Counted from the stretch's first letter, positions 36,681-45,068 are shown. The stretch is DNA of 64,000 nucleotides from Imperialibacter roseus (GCF_032999765.1 NZ_CP136051.1:2084417-2148416), one strand, 5' to 3'. Translations and numbers: made by a program. The notes: generated by a model from the letters alone, not told the origin.

Positions 36681-36810
36681 GGAAGCAGGGGTTCCGCATT
36701 TAGAGAACGCTTGTAATAAATCCCTCCAAGGATTCGGTTTAACTGGCCTCTCCCTTCAGACATGACCGCTTGTTGCGCTGCAAAGGACAAACCCTTGGAG
36801 GGTTTTTCAC

Positions 36811-39420
36811 TCAAGGGCTTACCACCAATCCCTCCCTCAAATCATCTTTCGCCGAAGAGTTCCCTACTGATATAGCAAACTCTCCGGGCACATTCACCAG
36901 GTTAAAGTTGGCGTCGAAGGTCTGAAAGGCCTCTTTTCTAATTGTCAGTTCCACTGTTTTGCTTTCGCCTGCCTTCAGGTGTATGCGCTGGAAAGCCGCC
37001 AGGTTCTTGATCGGCGCATCGGCCGGCCGGTTTTTGTTGGCTACGTATAGCTGCACCACCTCGTCGCCATCCATTGGGCCTGTGTTGGTAACGGTCACTT
37101 TCACGGGTACTGCCTCACCGGGCTTGCTTTCGGCCTGAAGGCTCAACTCAGCAAAGCCGAAGGTAGTGTAGCTCAGCCCGTGCCCAAACGGATACAGCGC
37201 CTCGCCCTTGAAGAATCGGTAGGTCTGTGTTGTCATGTGGTAGTCGGTGAAGGCAGGCAGGTCAGCCACCGACTTGTAAAAGGTAACCGGCAGCTTGCCG
37301 GAGGGGTTGTAGTCGCCAAAAAGAACGTCGGCTATGGCTGTGCCACCCGCCTGGCCCGGATACCAGGCCTCCAGAATGGCCGGGATATGGTCGTTTTCCC
37401 ACGGAATCGACAGCGCACTGCCGTTCAGCAGCACCAGCACTACTGGCTTGCCCAGGGCATGGATGGCCTTGATCAAATCAAGCTGTGCAGCCGGCAGACC
37501 CAGCTTGGTGCGGTCGCCGCCATTAAATCCATCCACCTTAATATCCATTTCTTCGCCTTCCATGCGGGGCGTAAGGCCCATGCACATGATCACCGCATCA
37601 GCACCGCTGGCAGCGGCCAGGGCATCCTTCATCAGGTCGGGTTTGGGCTCTGCCCACACCAACTGCACCATGGCGTCGGCATAGTTTTCACCTGCATCCA
37701 CTTTGAAGCTATAGGTTTTTCCTGTTTCCAAAAGGATCGGCTCCGACTTCCGTAGCCTCGGGTCGCCATATTCGTCACCAAAGTGATACACCGTTCTGGC
37801 AACCTCTTTGCCTTCAAAGTAGAGCTGCGTATTGCAGGTAGTGATCACACCCAGCTGATGATAGCCCGTCTTTTGTGCGGTGATTTGTCCCTCCCAGCGC
37901 ACACCGAAATTGTCATCGTCGAGGTCTTCCCTGGGGGCAGCGTCGTTCCAGTTCACATCCAGCTGGTCAATCTCTTCTTCATACACCACGTCGCCCTGCA
38001 GCTTGCTGTTGTTGAAGTAGCTGGCCCTGATGGGCCCGCTGATGGCATGGGCAGGCACCGTGTAAAACATCGGCAGGCCCTCGGCGTATTCCGACCCCTG
38101 GGCAAATACGACCTCCGTGCCGGCCCCCAGCTTATTCCTGATGCCTTCCAGGGGCGTCACTGCTTTGGAGGGCACGCCGTTGTAGTTGCCCAGCAGCATC
38201 AGCCACTGGTCGGAGTTGGGGCCAATCACGGCTACTTTCTTTAAGTCCTTGCGGAGGGGCAGGGTGTTATTGTCGTTTTTCAAAAGCACCATCGTTTCCT
38301 GAGCCGTTTTCAGGGCCAGGGCCTGGTTGGCTGGTTGGTCGACGATGTTGTAAGGAATCTGTGCGTACTTGACGGTTTCCACCGGGTCGAACATGCCTAG
38401 CTTGAAGCGGGCTTTGAACAGGCGCTTCACCGACACGTCAATTTCCGCTTCGGTGATATAGCCCTTCTCCACTGCTTCCACCAGCGAGAGGAACTCCTCA
38501 CCACAGCTCAAGTCTGTCCCCGCTTTTACGGCCATGGCGGCCGCTTCTGCTTCGGAGCCCACCACCTGATGGAATTTCCAGATGTCGGTAATGGCCCAGC
38601 AGTCCGACACGATAAAGCCATCGAAGCCCAGCTCGCCTTTCAGTGTGCCGGTCAGTAGGCTTTTGCTGCCGCAGCAGGGCTCGCCGTTGATGCGGTTGTA
38701 GGCACACATGGCCGAGTAGGCGTGACCTTCCTGCACGGCCATTCTGAACTGTGGTAGGTAGGTTTCCCGGAGGTCTTTCAGGCTCACTTTGGCGTCAAAC
38801 TCATGCCTTTCGGGCTCGGGGCCGTTGTGCACGGCAAAATGCTTGATGGTGGCTACCGTTTTCAGGTAAGTGGGGTCGTCGCCCTGCAGGCCTTTGATAA
38901 AGGGAATAGCTAGCGAGCCCGTGAGAAAGGGATCTTCGCCGTAAGTTTCCTGCCCACGGCCCCAGCGGGGGTCTCTGAAAATATTGATATTGGGCGACCA
39001 CAGCGTGAGGCCCTGGTAAAGAAACCGCTTGCCTTTTCGCACGAAGTCGTGGTGCTTGGCCCGGGTTTCATCCGAAATCACCGTGGCCACATCGAAGATC
39101 AGGTCATCGTCCCATGTAGCCGCCATGCCAATGGCCTGTGGAAACACCGTGGCCTTGCCTGCCCGGGCCATGCCATGCAGGCCTTCCGACCACCAGTTGT
39201 ACGCCGGAATGCCCAGCGAATCGATGGCAGGGGAGGCATTGGTCATTTGCGACACCTTTTGTGCCAGCGTCATTCGGCCCACCAGGTCATCCACCCGCTC
39301 GTTGATGGGCAGGGCGGGATTTTGATAGGGAGGCAGACTGGTATCAGGAGACTTTTCCTGGCAGGCCGACAAGCCAAGACATAGACCAAAGAAGAGGGGT
39401 AAACGAGTCAGTAGTTTCAT
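36811..39420 (-). CDS. Glycoside hydrolase family 3 beta-glucosidase/beta-xylosidase with PA14 domain
   Basis: An 869-residue lipoprotein. The start at 39418-39420 gives MKLLTRLPLFFGLCLGLSAC, a clear lipobox; the 55 residues open upstream run into a hairpin repeat and are excluded. The GH3 N-domain has NWWSEGLHGMARAGKATVFPQ and the nucleophile Asp in FDGFIVSDCW; IKHFAVHNGPEPERH carries the substrate-binding KHF. A PA14 carbohydrate-binding insert lies at about residues 450-590 (FEGQ-type GVRWEGQITAQKTGYHQLGV), followed by the C-domain and a fibronectin III-like end. The NWW(S/N)E(G/A)LHG motif points to the xylan 1,4-beta-xylosidase branch. It probably trims oligosaccharides at the cell surface or periplasm. 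No PUL genes adjoin it. Confidence 0.93.
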   Translation of the reverse strand: MKLLTRLPLFFGLCLGLSACQEKSPDTSLPPYQNPALPINERVDDLVGRMTLAQKVSQMTNASPAIDSLGIPAYNWWSEGLHGMARAGKATVFPQAIGMAATWDDDLIFDVATVISDETRAKHHDFVRKGKRFLYQGLTLWSPNINIFRDPRWGRGQETYGEDPFLTGSLAIPFIKGLQGDDPTYLKTVATIKHFAVHNGPEPERHEFDAKVSLKDLRETYLPQFRMAVQEGHAYSAMCAYNRINGEPCCGSKSLLTGTLKGELGFDGFIVSDCWAITDIWKFHQVVGSEAEAAAMAVKAGTDLSCGEEFLSLVEAVEKGYITEAEIDVSVKRLFKARFKLGMFDPVETVKYAQIPYNIVDQPANQALALKTAQETMVLLKNDNNTLPLRKDLKKVAVIGPNSDQWLMLLGNYNGVPSKAVTPLEGIRNKLGAGTEVVFAQGSEYAEGLPMFYTVPAHAISGPIRASYFNNSKLQGDVVYEEEIDQLDVNWNDAAPREDLDDDNFGVRWEGQITAQKTGYHQLGVITTCNTQLYFEGKEVARTVYHFGDEYGDPRLRKSEPILLETGKTYSFKVDAGENYADAMVQLVWAEPKPDLMKDALAAASGADAVIMCMGLTPRMEGEEMDIKVDGFNGGDRTKLGLPAAQLDLIKAIHALGKPVVLVLLNGSALSIPWENDHIPAILEAWYPGQAGGTAIADVLFGDYNPSGKLPVTFYKSVADLPAFTDYHMTTQTYRFFKGEALYPFGHGLSYTTFGFAELSLQAESKPGEAVPVKVTVTNTGPMDGDEVVQLYVANKNRPADAPIKNLAAFQRIHLKAGESKTVELTIRKEAFQTFDANFNLVNVPGEFAISVGNSSAKDDLREGLVVSP

Positions 39421-39515
39421 AGGTAGGTAGTAGGTTAAAGGACTCAAAATAGGAAAATGTTGGGAGTTTTGTGCGGGGCCGCCGTTCGAAGGCTGGAGAA
39501 AGGCATTTTTTGGAT

Positions 39516-39568
39516 GGGTTGTGAAGACACAACCCCAAACGTTTAAGGCATGTGTCTTCACATGCCTT
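39516..39568. repeat. Two adjacent GTG-AAGA-CAC family hairpins in opposite orientation
   Basis: First: GGGTTGTG-AAGA-CACAACCC (39516-39535). Second, reverse orientation: AAGGCATGTG-TCTT-CACATGCCTT (39545-39568). Both stems pair perfectly but have different arms, upstream of the GH3 gene start. Confidence 0.85.
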
Positions 39569-39582
39569 GAAAACGTTCGTAA

Positions 39583-40212
39583 CATCCGAAATTTCCTATG
39601 TCACATCCGAAATTTGGTAACCAACATCCGAATTTTCCCATGTCACATCCAAAAATTCGTAGGTAACATCCAAAATTTCCTATGTGATATCCAAAATTTC
39701 GTATGTCATACCCAAAAATCCCTATGTTATATCCAAAATTCCGTATGTAACAACAAAAAATCCGTAACCAACATCCAAAGTTTCCTAACCAACATCCAAA
39801 ATTCCGTATGTGATATCCAGAATTCGGTATGTTACATGCAAAAATCCCTAACTAACATCCGAAATTCCGTATATCGGTTACAAAATTTCTGAATCAGAAC
39901 GGAAAAAGACCGAACCAGAAACCAACGGTACTGAACTAGTTACTCATGCCAGTGAACTACCTCAACAAAATGGGTACTGAGACAGGAAAGAAGAGCAAGC
40001 TGAACAGCCCATCAGGCAACCATTACCGGATGATGTTGAACCAACTACAATACCAACTGAACAACTTCCGAAAAATCAGCAGTAAGATACCTTGAAGAGT
40101 GAACTGGAAAGCAAATGAATGGAGGTAGATAGCAAATGATATGAATTAGAAAGGAAAAGGAGGGAAGCAGAAAGGATAATTTCGGAGATAGAACGATATC
40201 CTGGTATACGAT
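39583..40212. repeat. About 30 diverged units of exactly 21 bp, possibly a decayed heptad-repeat gene
   Basis: Anchors of the first sub-array (ACATCCRAAATTYC-type unit) fall at 39583, 39604, 39625, 39646, 39667, 39688, 39709, 39730, 39751, 39772, 39793, 39814, 39835, 39856 and 39877, each 21 bases apart. A second unit type (ending GAAYYAG) follows in the same phase with GAA at 39891, 39912, 39933, 39954, 40038, 40059 and 40101, and a third (AAAGCAAATG-like) at 40108, 40129, 40150, 40171. Units are diverged by substitutions only, with no indel. Frame 3 reads as heptads (KSELESK, YELERKR, EAERIIS, EIERYPG) but contains about nine stops. Another frame is open through the first sub-array (GTG 39521 to 39892) yet starts inside a hairpin repeat. 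The rest of the 39421-40493 gap holds hairpins only. Confidence 0.85.
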
Positions 40213-40257
40213 GGTAGTCAATCCGGAAATTTTCTTCAGATGTTTACTCCCACTCCA

Positions 40258-40391
40258 TGGGCTGTCCCCCGACAGCCCATCCTCAATGAGAAAAGCATCA
40301 CCTTCATTGCATCACTAAACCGGGGGCTGGCATGAGGAGGAATGGGCCGTGGAAATGGATTTGAATTAACAGGCCTGTCAGGGGACAGGCC
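40258..40391. repeat. Paired hairpin module 4
   Basis: First hairpin 40258-40279 (TGGGCTGTC, CCCC, GACAGCCCA, perfect), second 40372-40391 (GGCCTGTC, AGGG, GACAGGCC, perfect). Start-to-start spacing is 114 bases, close to the 113 of module 1, with faintly similar sequence between (TTGAATTA before the second hairpin in both). Confidence 0.9.
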
Positions 40392-40440
40392 AGGGGATAG
40401 GTTAGAATAGGTCGGCTACCCACCACCCCCTAAAACAAGA

Positions 40441-40466
40441 AAAGGGCAGCTGGTGAGCTGCCCTTT
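40441..40466 (-). terminator. Terminator after the hypothetical gene at 40494
   Basis: Perfect 11-bp stem AAAGGGCAGCT (40441-40451) with AGCTGCCCTTT (40456-40466), loop GGTG; on the minus strand TCTTGTTTT follows. Confidence 0.85.
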
Positions 40467-40493
40467 ATCGATCTGCTGGGTGGGTGCGGCTTT

Positions 40494-40967
40494 TCACGCC
40501 GCCTTGGCCTTCTTGCCCTGGCCGGCAAAGCGCTTGCCGAGGTCTTCCGAAATCACCTTGGCACCAGAGGCATTGTTTTTAGCGGCCACCTTCACCGACT
40601 CATAGTAGTTGCGGGCAGCCCGGTAAGCCTCCGCACCACTCATCAGGTGGGTGTCGTTCAGGTTGGCGGTGAGCTGGTTCAGCGGCCTCACCAGTGTGGT
40701 TAAATCCTTCACTTCCGTGTAGTCGATCTCAAAATCTTCCAGCTTGTTGTATCCCGGCAAAAACTCGGGGTTACTCTTTGCATAATCGAGGCTTTTGGCC
40801 ACAAATGGCTCACTCGAATCGCCCATGGCCAGCACCTCTTTTCGCTGCTGGGCCGTAAGGCTGATGAGGTAGGGGCCAATCAGGTCAGTGAGCTCCTTTA
40901 CTTTGGCCTGCATCTTCTTTAGCTCGGCCGGCGGAATTTGCACCGCCACTACGTTTTCCATGCTCAT
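40494..40967 (-). CDS. Conserved hypothetical protein of Bacteroidota
   Basis: A 157-residue, mainly helical soluble protein without signal peptide. Features: VVAVQIPPAELKKMQAKVKELTDLIGPYL at the start, the motif MGDSSEPFVAKSLDYAKSNPEFLP in the middle, SGAEAYRAARNYYESVKVAAKNN, and a Lys-rich end after DLGKRFAGQGKK. I recall many Bacteroidota homologues of this form with no assigned function. It is a single-gene unit with its own terminator. Confidence 0.75.
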   Translation of the reverse strand: MSMENVVAVQIPPAELKKMQAKVKELTDLIGPYLISLTAQQRKEVLAMGDSSEPFVAKSLDYAKSNPEFLPGYNKLEDFEIDYTEVKDLTTLVRPLNQLTANLNDTHLMSGAEAYRAARNYYESVKVAAKNNASGAKVISEDLGKRFAGQGKKAKAA

Positions 40968-41431
40968 ATCAAGTTTGTTTTAAGTGAGTGGATGGTAAAT
41001 GTTAGATAATAATAAAAAGATTATTACTAAATGAAAATAATTTTATTTGTTTTTTGCACTAACATAAAGTGTGATAGAATAGTAGTATGTGTGCTTATAA
41101 TTTGAATTCGTCACTAATATGTAATTATGTCATACTGGAAAGATTGAAAGTATATGCTATTACTAATAGGTATATTGTTGACGTAATACGGGGGATTTCG
41201 CCAAATCGGTGATTATTGGTAGATTGGTTTGGGATTAGTAAATGGATTCTTTATTAGTTCGGAAGCTTTTGGGGATAAAGAAGGGGTGGCAGCAGTACTT
41301 GGCTTTGAGTGAAAGAGCAACGGTTTACTAGCAAGGGTGTATAGGTAGTAAATAGACCTATTTGTAAATGGTTGCAATACGTAAATAACATTGTTGGCTG
41401 TAGTAGCCGAAAAGACTATATTCATAACAAA
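40968..41431. other. AT-rich non-coding leader of the DUF262 island
   Basis: No credible gene. The base composition shifts sharply to A+T here, marking the left edge of the island. It includes TTTG (41361-41364) and TAACATTG (41386-41393), 21 bases apart, which resemble a Bacteroidota promoter for the DUF262 gene with one mismatch, leaving a leader of about 40 bases. Confidence 0.5.
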
Positions 41432-42601
41432 ATGAAATATATGGAGGTAAATGAGGATTGGGTAGAAGATTTTACTGGTGACGATGAAGATTATTCTTTT
41501 AAAGAGTACGAGGTTACATCTTCACCAAATGACTTTAATATAAAGACGCTCTTTGATTTTATTGAATCTGGTGTTGTTAAGATACCCGCATTTCAGCGCA
41601 ACTTTGTTTGGGATATAAAAAGGTCATCAAAATTAATTGAGTCATTAATTATTGGTCTTCCGATTCCTCAAATATTCCTATATGAGGAGTCACGCAATTC
41701 CTTTCTAGTCATTGACGGTCAACAAAGACTAATGTCAATATATTATTTTATCAAAAAGAGATTTCCAAAAAAAGACAAGAGAATTGAACTTCGACGGATT
41801 TTCGATATGGAGGGCAAGATTCCAGATGATGTTCTATTCAACTCTGACTATTTTGCTGACTTTAATTTAGCCCTGCCTGAACAGTTGCCTGATTTTCCAA
41901 ATAAACTTAAGAAACTTAATTATTCAACACTGGGAGATAATAAGGCTAGTTTTGAATTACGAACTATAAGGAACGTAATAATCAAACAAAACCTTCCCGA
42001 GGGTGACAATTCCGCCATGTTTGAAATTTTCAACAGGTTGAACACTGGTGGTGTTAATCTTAAGCCCCAAGAGATTCGAGCTAGCATGTATCATTCTGAC
42101 TTCTACGAAATGCTCTATAGGATAAACACTAATGGAGATTGGCGTAAAATAATAAATCGACCAGAGCCAGATTTGCATATGGGTGACATCGAGATCCTAT
42201 TGAGGGGATTTGCAATGCTACTTGAAAGTGATAATTATAAGCCTTCAATGACGAGATTCCTAAATACATTTTCGAACAATGCTAAGAAAATGAAGGAAGA
42301 GTTAATTTCGTATCTGGAAGAATTATTTTTGGCATTTAGTTTCAATGCTTCAAAATTGGGAGAAGATGCGTTTACATCAAAGAATAACAAAATTAATATA
42401 TCAATATTTGAATCAGTCTTTTGTGCAATGTGTAAAAGGCCTTTCTCTAATCGGAATTTCCTGATCAAAGAAACGACACGTGATCGAATTTTAGAATTGA
42501 AAAATAATTCAGAGTTTATTCAAGCGATTCAAAAGGATACTGCGAGCAAGAAGAACGTTGAGAAGAGACTTGAACTGGCTAATAATATTTTGTTCAACTA
42601 A
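41432..42601 (+). CDS. DUF262 (GmrS N-terminal-like, ParB/Srx fold) protein
   Basis: A 389-residue protein. The DUF262 core lies at about residues 30-200 with its two marker motifs: VVKIPAFQRNFVWD (the QRxFVW box) and FLVIDGQQRLMSIYYF (DGQQR, the ParB/sulfiredoxin-like nucleotide site). NTGGVNLKPQEIRASMY in the middle is also typical. DUF262 is the nucleotide-hydrolysing half of GmrSD type IV restriction enzymes, but the HNH-bearing DUF1524 half is missing here. A separate HEPN RNase gene starts 4 bases after its stop, so the effector seems to be supplied in trans. AT-rich codon use marks it as acquired. Start: ATG 41432; ATG 41441 is an alternative. Confidence 0.85.
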   Translation: MKYMEVNEDWVEDFTGDDEDYSFKEYEVTSSPNDFNIKTLFDFIESGVVKIPAFQRNFVWDIKRSSKLIESLIIGLPIPQIFLYEESRNSFLVIDGQQRLMSIYYFIKKRFPKKDKRIELRRIFDMEGKIPDDVLFNSDYFADFNLALPEQLPDFPNKLKKLNYSTLGDNKASFELRTIRNVIIKQNLPEGDNSAMFEIFNRLNTGGVNLKPQEIRASMYHSDFYEMLYRINTNGDWRKIINRPEPDLHMGDIEILLRGFAMLLESDNYKPSMTRFLNTFSNNAKKMKEELISYLEELFLAFSFNASKLGEDAFTSKNNKINISIFESVFCAMCKRPFSNRNFLIKETTRDRILELKNNSEFIQAIQKDTASKKNVEKRLELANNILFN

Positions 42602-42605
42602 TAGG

Positions 42606-43127
42606 ATGGGAACTATCGTTGACTCTTTATTTGCAGAACATCGAAACCTTGTTGCATATCTCAACGATAAGAAGGAAGTTTCAATGAAGATATTTGTTGA
42701 GGAGAATTTTAAAAAGAACATTCTGCTTTCAATTGCAAGCCTATTTGAGCACCAGATAACTAGTATTTTAAGGGAGTTTATAAATAAGGCTGGGGGAGAG
42801 AATTCGAAGCTTAATTCATTCGTATACAATGGCGCAATAAGTAGGAAGTACCATACTCTTTTTGAATGGGATAGTAACAGCGGGGCGAATAAATTTTTCT
42901 CCTTATTTGGTGAAGAGTGCAAGAAAGATTATAAGGAAAAAATTAAGGCTGATGAGGAATTAGAGAGGTCAGTCATAGCATTTCTTCAATTGGGGCAACA
43001 GAGAAATCGCTTAGTTCATCTAAATTTCGGAGAATATTTTATTGAGAAAACAGCAGATGAAATTTATTTGGAATATCTATTAGCTAAGAGATTTTTGACC
43101 TTTGTAGAAGCAGAACTTAAAGATTGA
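42606..43127 (+). CDS. HEPN-domain RNase-like protein (MAE_28990/RiboL-PSP-HEPN-like)
   Basis: A 173-residue helical protein. The HEPN active-site motif RNxxxH is visible as QQRNRLVH (Arg133, Asn134, His138) in a C-terminal helix pair, preceded by an acidic linker (KADEELERSVIAFLQLG). An N-terminal helix region SLFEHQITSILREFINKAG matches the MAE_28990/MAE_18760-like HEPN families. HEPN proteins with this motif are metal-independent RNases used in toxin-antitoxin and abortive-infection systems. It is tightly linked to the DUF262 gene (4-base gap), suggesting a two-gene system in which DUF262 senses or gates and HEPN cuts RNA. ATG 42606 is chosen over upstream codons that overlap DUF262. Confidence 0.75.
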   Translation: MGTIVDSLFAEHRNLVAYLNDKKEVSMKIFVEENFKKNILLSIASLFEHQITSILREFINKAGGENSKLNSFVYNGAISRKYHTLFEWDSNSGANKFFSLFGEECKKDYKEKIKADEELERSVIAFLQLGQQRNRLVHLNFGEYFIEKTADEIYLEYLLAKRFLTFVEAELKD

Positions 43128-43293
43128 TTGGAAAGCGAAGCTAATGGCAAGGCAACCTGCTTTACGGTTTTAGCTCGAGCCGAGTTATTGGTCAGCAAAG
43201 CACCAAAAAGCAGTTGGTAGTCCATTCATTATTTTTAATACAACAAAATAGTTGGTAAGACACGCTCACCAGTGGGTATGAATATAGAAATAT

Positions 43294-44307
43294 ATGGCAG
43301 TGCTTAACCAGTTTCAGCAATATTCACAAGGAGAAAATACCGTTACGAATAACGTCTTATTGATGCTATCGAATCTGTATGAAATTAACCCAAAATACTA
43401 CGAGGAATATATTAAAGGACTGACCGAGGATTCGGGTAAGTATGAGGTCATTCCAAACTTTCGACAGCAGGTAGGAAATAGAGGTGGAGGAATAATTGAT
43501 GGCCATATTCAAGTAAAGGCGACTAAAATAATAATTGAGACGAAGCTTCACGGACTAGAATGGATAGAAAAACTAGTGAAGTATGGAAATAGTTTTGACG
43601 AAAATGAATACAGCCTTCTCTTTCATTTGAGTAGTACGAGATATTCAAGGAAGGAAATTGAGGAAATTGAAGAGAAGCTGTTAAAATTCAAAGTTATTGG
43701 TAAAATCAATTTCTTCTCTCTGACCTATCAAGATCTTGTCGACCAACTAACAGAACTTGCAAGTAATTATCAATTCGAAAATTATTTACAAAGACTGAAT
43801 GAGAATTTTGAAGGTTACTGCCTAGGAATGCAGTTAATGCCAAGAAGCAATCATGTTTTAAGAGCTATGGCTTGTGGTCAGTCATTTGGCCTAAATGTAA
43901 AGTACAAATTCTACTTTGATTTAGCATCAAGAGGCTATAGTGATTTTAATTATTTAGGTATCTACAAATGGAAGTCTGTTAGGTACATTGGGAACGTCGA
44001 AAATGTGGTAGTTGCCAATTGGGATGAGGCAAGTGGGCTGAAGATTGTTGAACAAAAGGTTGACCTGACCGATGATCAAAGAATTAGACTTGTAAGTGCA
44101 ATAAAAGAATCAGATGAACATGGATGGGGTGTTGAAAATGGACATCGGTTCTTTTTGCTGAAGGATTTTGAAGAGACCGATTTTGCCAAAATTACACCAG
44201 GAGGCATTTTTAGAGTCAGGTATTTTGATTTAGAAGATTACTTGGATAAAGTACCCACCAATGTGAAAGAAATTGCGGAAGCATTGAAATCAAAAACTTG
44301 GGATTAG
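43294..44307 (+). CDS. PD-(D/E)XK nuclease-like protein
   Basis: A 337-residue protein. Residues about 64-86 read GGGIIDGHIQVKATKIIIETKL, matching the PD-(D/E)XK core with Asp69 and the E-x-K pair Glu82/Lys84. The N-terminal QYSQGENTVTNNVLLMLSNLYE is a helical motif often seen in such defence-associated nucleases (a conserved ENxxTNxxL-like helix). The C-terminal half (from about 180) is a mixed domain of unknown role. Same AT-rich composition as the DUF262-HEPN pair, but 166 bases separate it, so it may be an independent cassette in the same island. Confidence 0.75.
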   Translation: MAVLNQFQQYSQGENTVTNNVLLMLSNLYEINPKYYEEYIKGLTEDSGKYEVIPNFRQQVGNRGGGIIDGHIQVKATKIIIETKLHGLEWIEKLVKYGNSFDENEYSLLFHLSSTRYSRKEIEEIEEKLLKFKVIGKINFFSLTYQDLVDQLTELASNYQFENYLQRLNENFEGYCLGMQLMPRSNHVLRAMACGQSFGLNVKYKFYFDLASRGYSDFNYLGIYKWKSVRYIGNVENVVVANWDEASGLKIVEQKVDLTDDQRIRLVSAIKESDEHGWGVENGHRFFLLKDFEETDFAKITPGGIFRVRYFDLEDYLDKVPTNVKEIAEALKSKTWD

Positions 44308-44366
44308 AGCTATTACCTTATTTTTTGCAATCTTCCGTAGAAACGTTGTCTTTTAAATTGACCTTA

Positions 44367-44831
44367 ATGAGTGAGGAAGCACGTTTAGAATTAATTCTCG
44401 AATCAGTAAACTATTGTAAGAGAGTGGAAGCAATGGGGATGCCAGCATCAGCGTATACCAAGGCATTAAGAGAGCCAATCCACTTCCTATGGGAACGCCG
44501 TAACGGAACAAAGTTGCAGGCCGCAATGTACAGATCACTCAAATCTATTGATTTAAAATTTGGATCCGGCCAACTTATATATGACCATGCGATACCCTTT
44601 AACTATGTTCAAAAGGAACTCTTGCAGTCAAGTGAGCTTTCCATTTCAAAACTGAGAGAAATATTGGATCGATCTATTGTCATATGTGTCATAACTAAAG
44701 AGGAAGACCGCCTTCTTAGGTCTCTCGGATTAGCCAAAAAAATGCCCGAGGGGTGGAATGGCGAAGATCGATTGGCGCGATATAAGGCTGCGAATATCGA
44801 AGTAAAGAGCGATCACAATAAAGCGGCTTGA
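44367..44831 (+). CDS. Hypothetical protein of the defence island
   Basis: A 154-residue protein (MSEEARLELILESVNYCKRV...). It contains SAYTKALREPIHFLWERRNGTK near the start and QLIYDHAIPFNYVQKELL in the centre, with a conserved-looking end EGWNGEDRLARYKAANIEV. The YDHAIPF segment is faintly like an HNH-type D-H-x-x-P-x motif, but this is weak. No membrane helix. It follows the PD-(D/E)XK gene by 59 bases; the alternative TTG start at 44298 would overlap that gene's end. Function unknown. Confidence 0.6.
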   Translation: MSEEARLELILESVNYCKRVEAMGMPASAYTKALREPIHFLWERRNGTKLQAAMYRSLKSIDLKFGSGQLIYDHAIPFNYVQKELLQSSELSISKLREILDRSIVICVITKEEDRLLRSLGLAKKMPEGWNGEDRLARYKAANIEVKSDHNKAA

Positions 44832-44899
44832 ATATTTGCATAAAGAAAGCCCCCACTTCGAGCGACGGTAAGCTCTAAATTACAGTTGAGTCCCTGGAG

Positions 44900-45068
44900 C
44901 TAGTCCGAGCAGTTCACTCATTTCATGCAGTGCGGGTAGGTGCGAGTTTCAACCCGGACGGAGTCTCGTATCATAAACCAGACGGAGTCTTGCACTTTGA
45001 ACACACCACACCGTCGGTGGTTGCAATATGGCATTTGCTGAAAATGGCTGTGAAGACACTGCCATGAA
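44900..45068. repeat. About 170-bp direct repeat, left copy
   Basis: Starts CTAGTCCGAGCAGTTCA and ends in an imperfect GTG-AAGA-CAC hairpin (TGGCTGTG...CACTGCCA, 45045-45064). It is about 85 percent identical by eye to 45654-45823, in the same orientation. The rest of the 44832-45242 gap includes GCCTAGCC...GGCAAGGC palindromic sequence (about 45131-45170) and no gene. Confidence 0.85.

Larger units (their letters stand above)
36156..36688. repeat. Tandem duplication of a 268-bp unit
   Basis: Copy 1 is 36156-36423 and copy 2 36424-36688, starting GCTGCCCGCTCCAAGG and ending GACAGGCCAAGGAAGCA. They differ at a small number of positions and short indels. Each copy contains one full paired hairpin module and short palindromes such as CCCTCCAAGGG. 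A third, diverged and shortened copy continues to about 36815 (CCCTCCAAGGATTCGG ... CCCTTGGAGGGTTTT) up to the GH3 gene end. Open frames of 60-69 codons inside the copies are not credible genes. Rest of 35716-36810: only the small gene at 35952. Confidence 0.9.

Noticed and set aside
39583-39897. Possible CRISPR array in the 21-bp array
   Set aside because: Units are contiguous and diverged; there are no repeat-spacer alternations.
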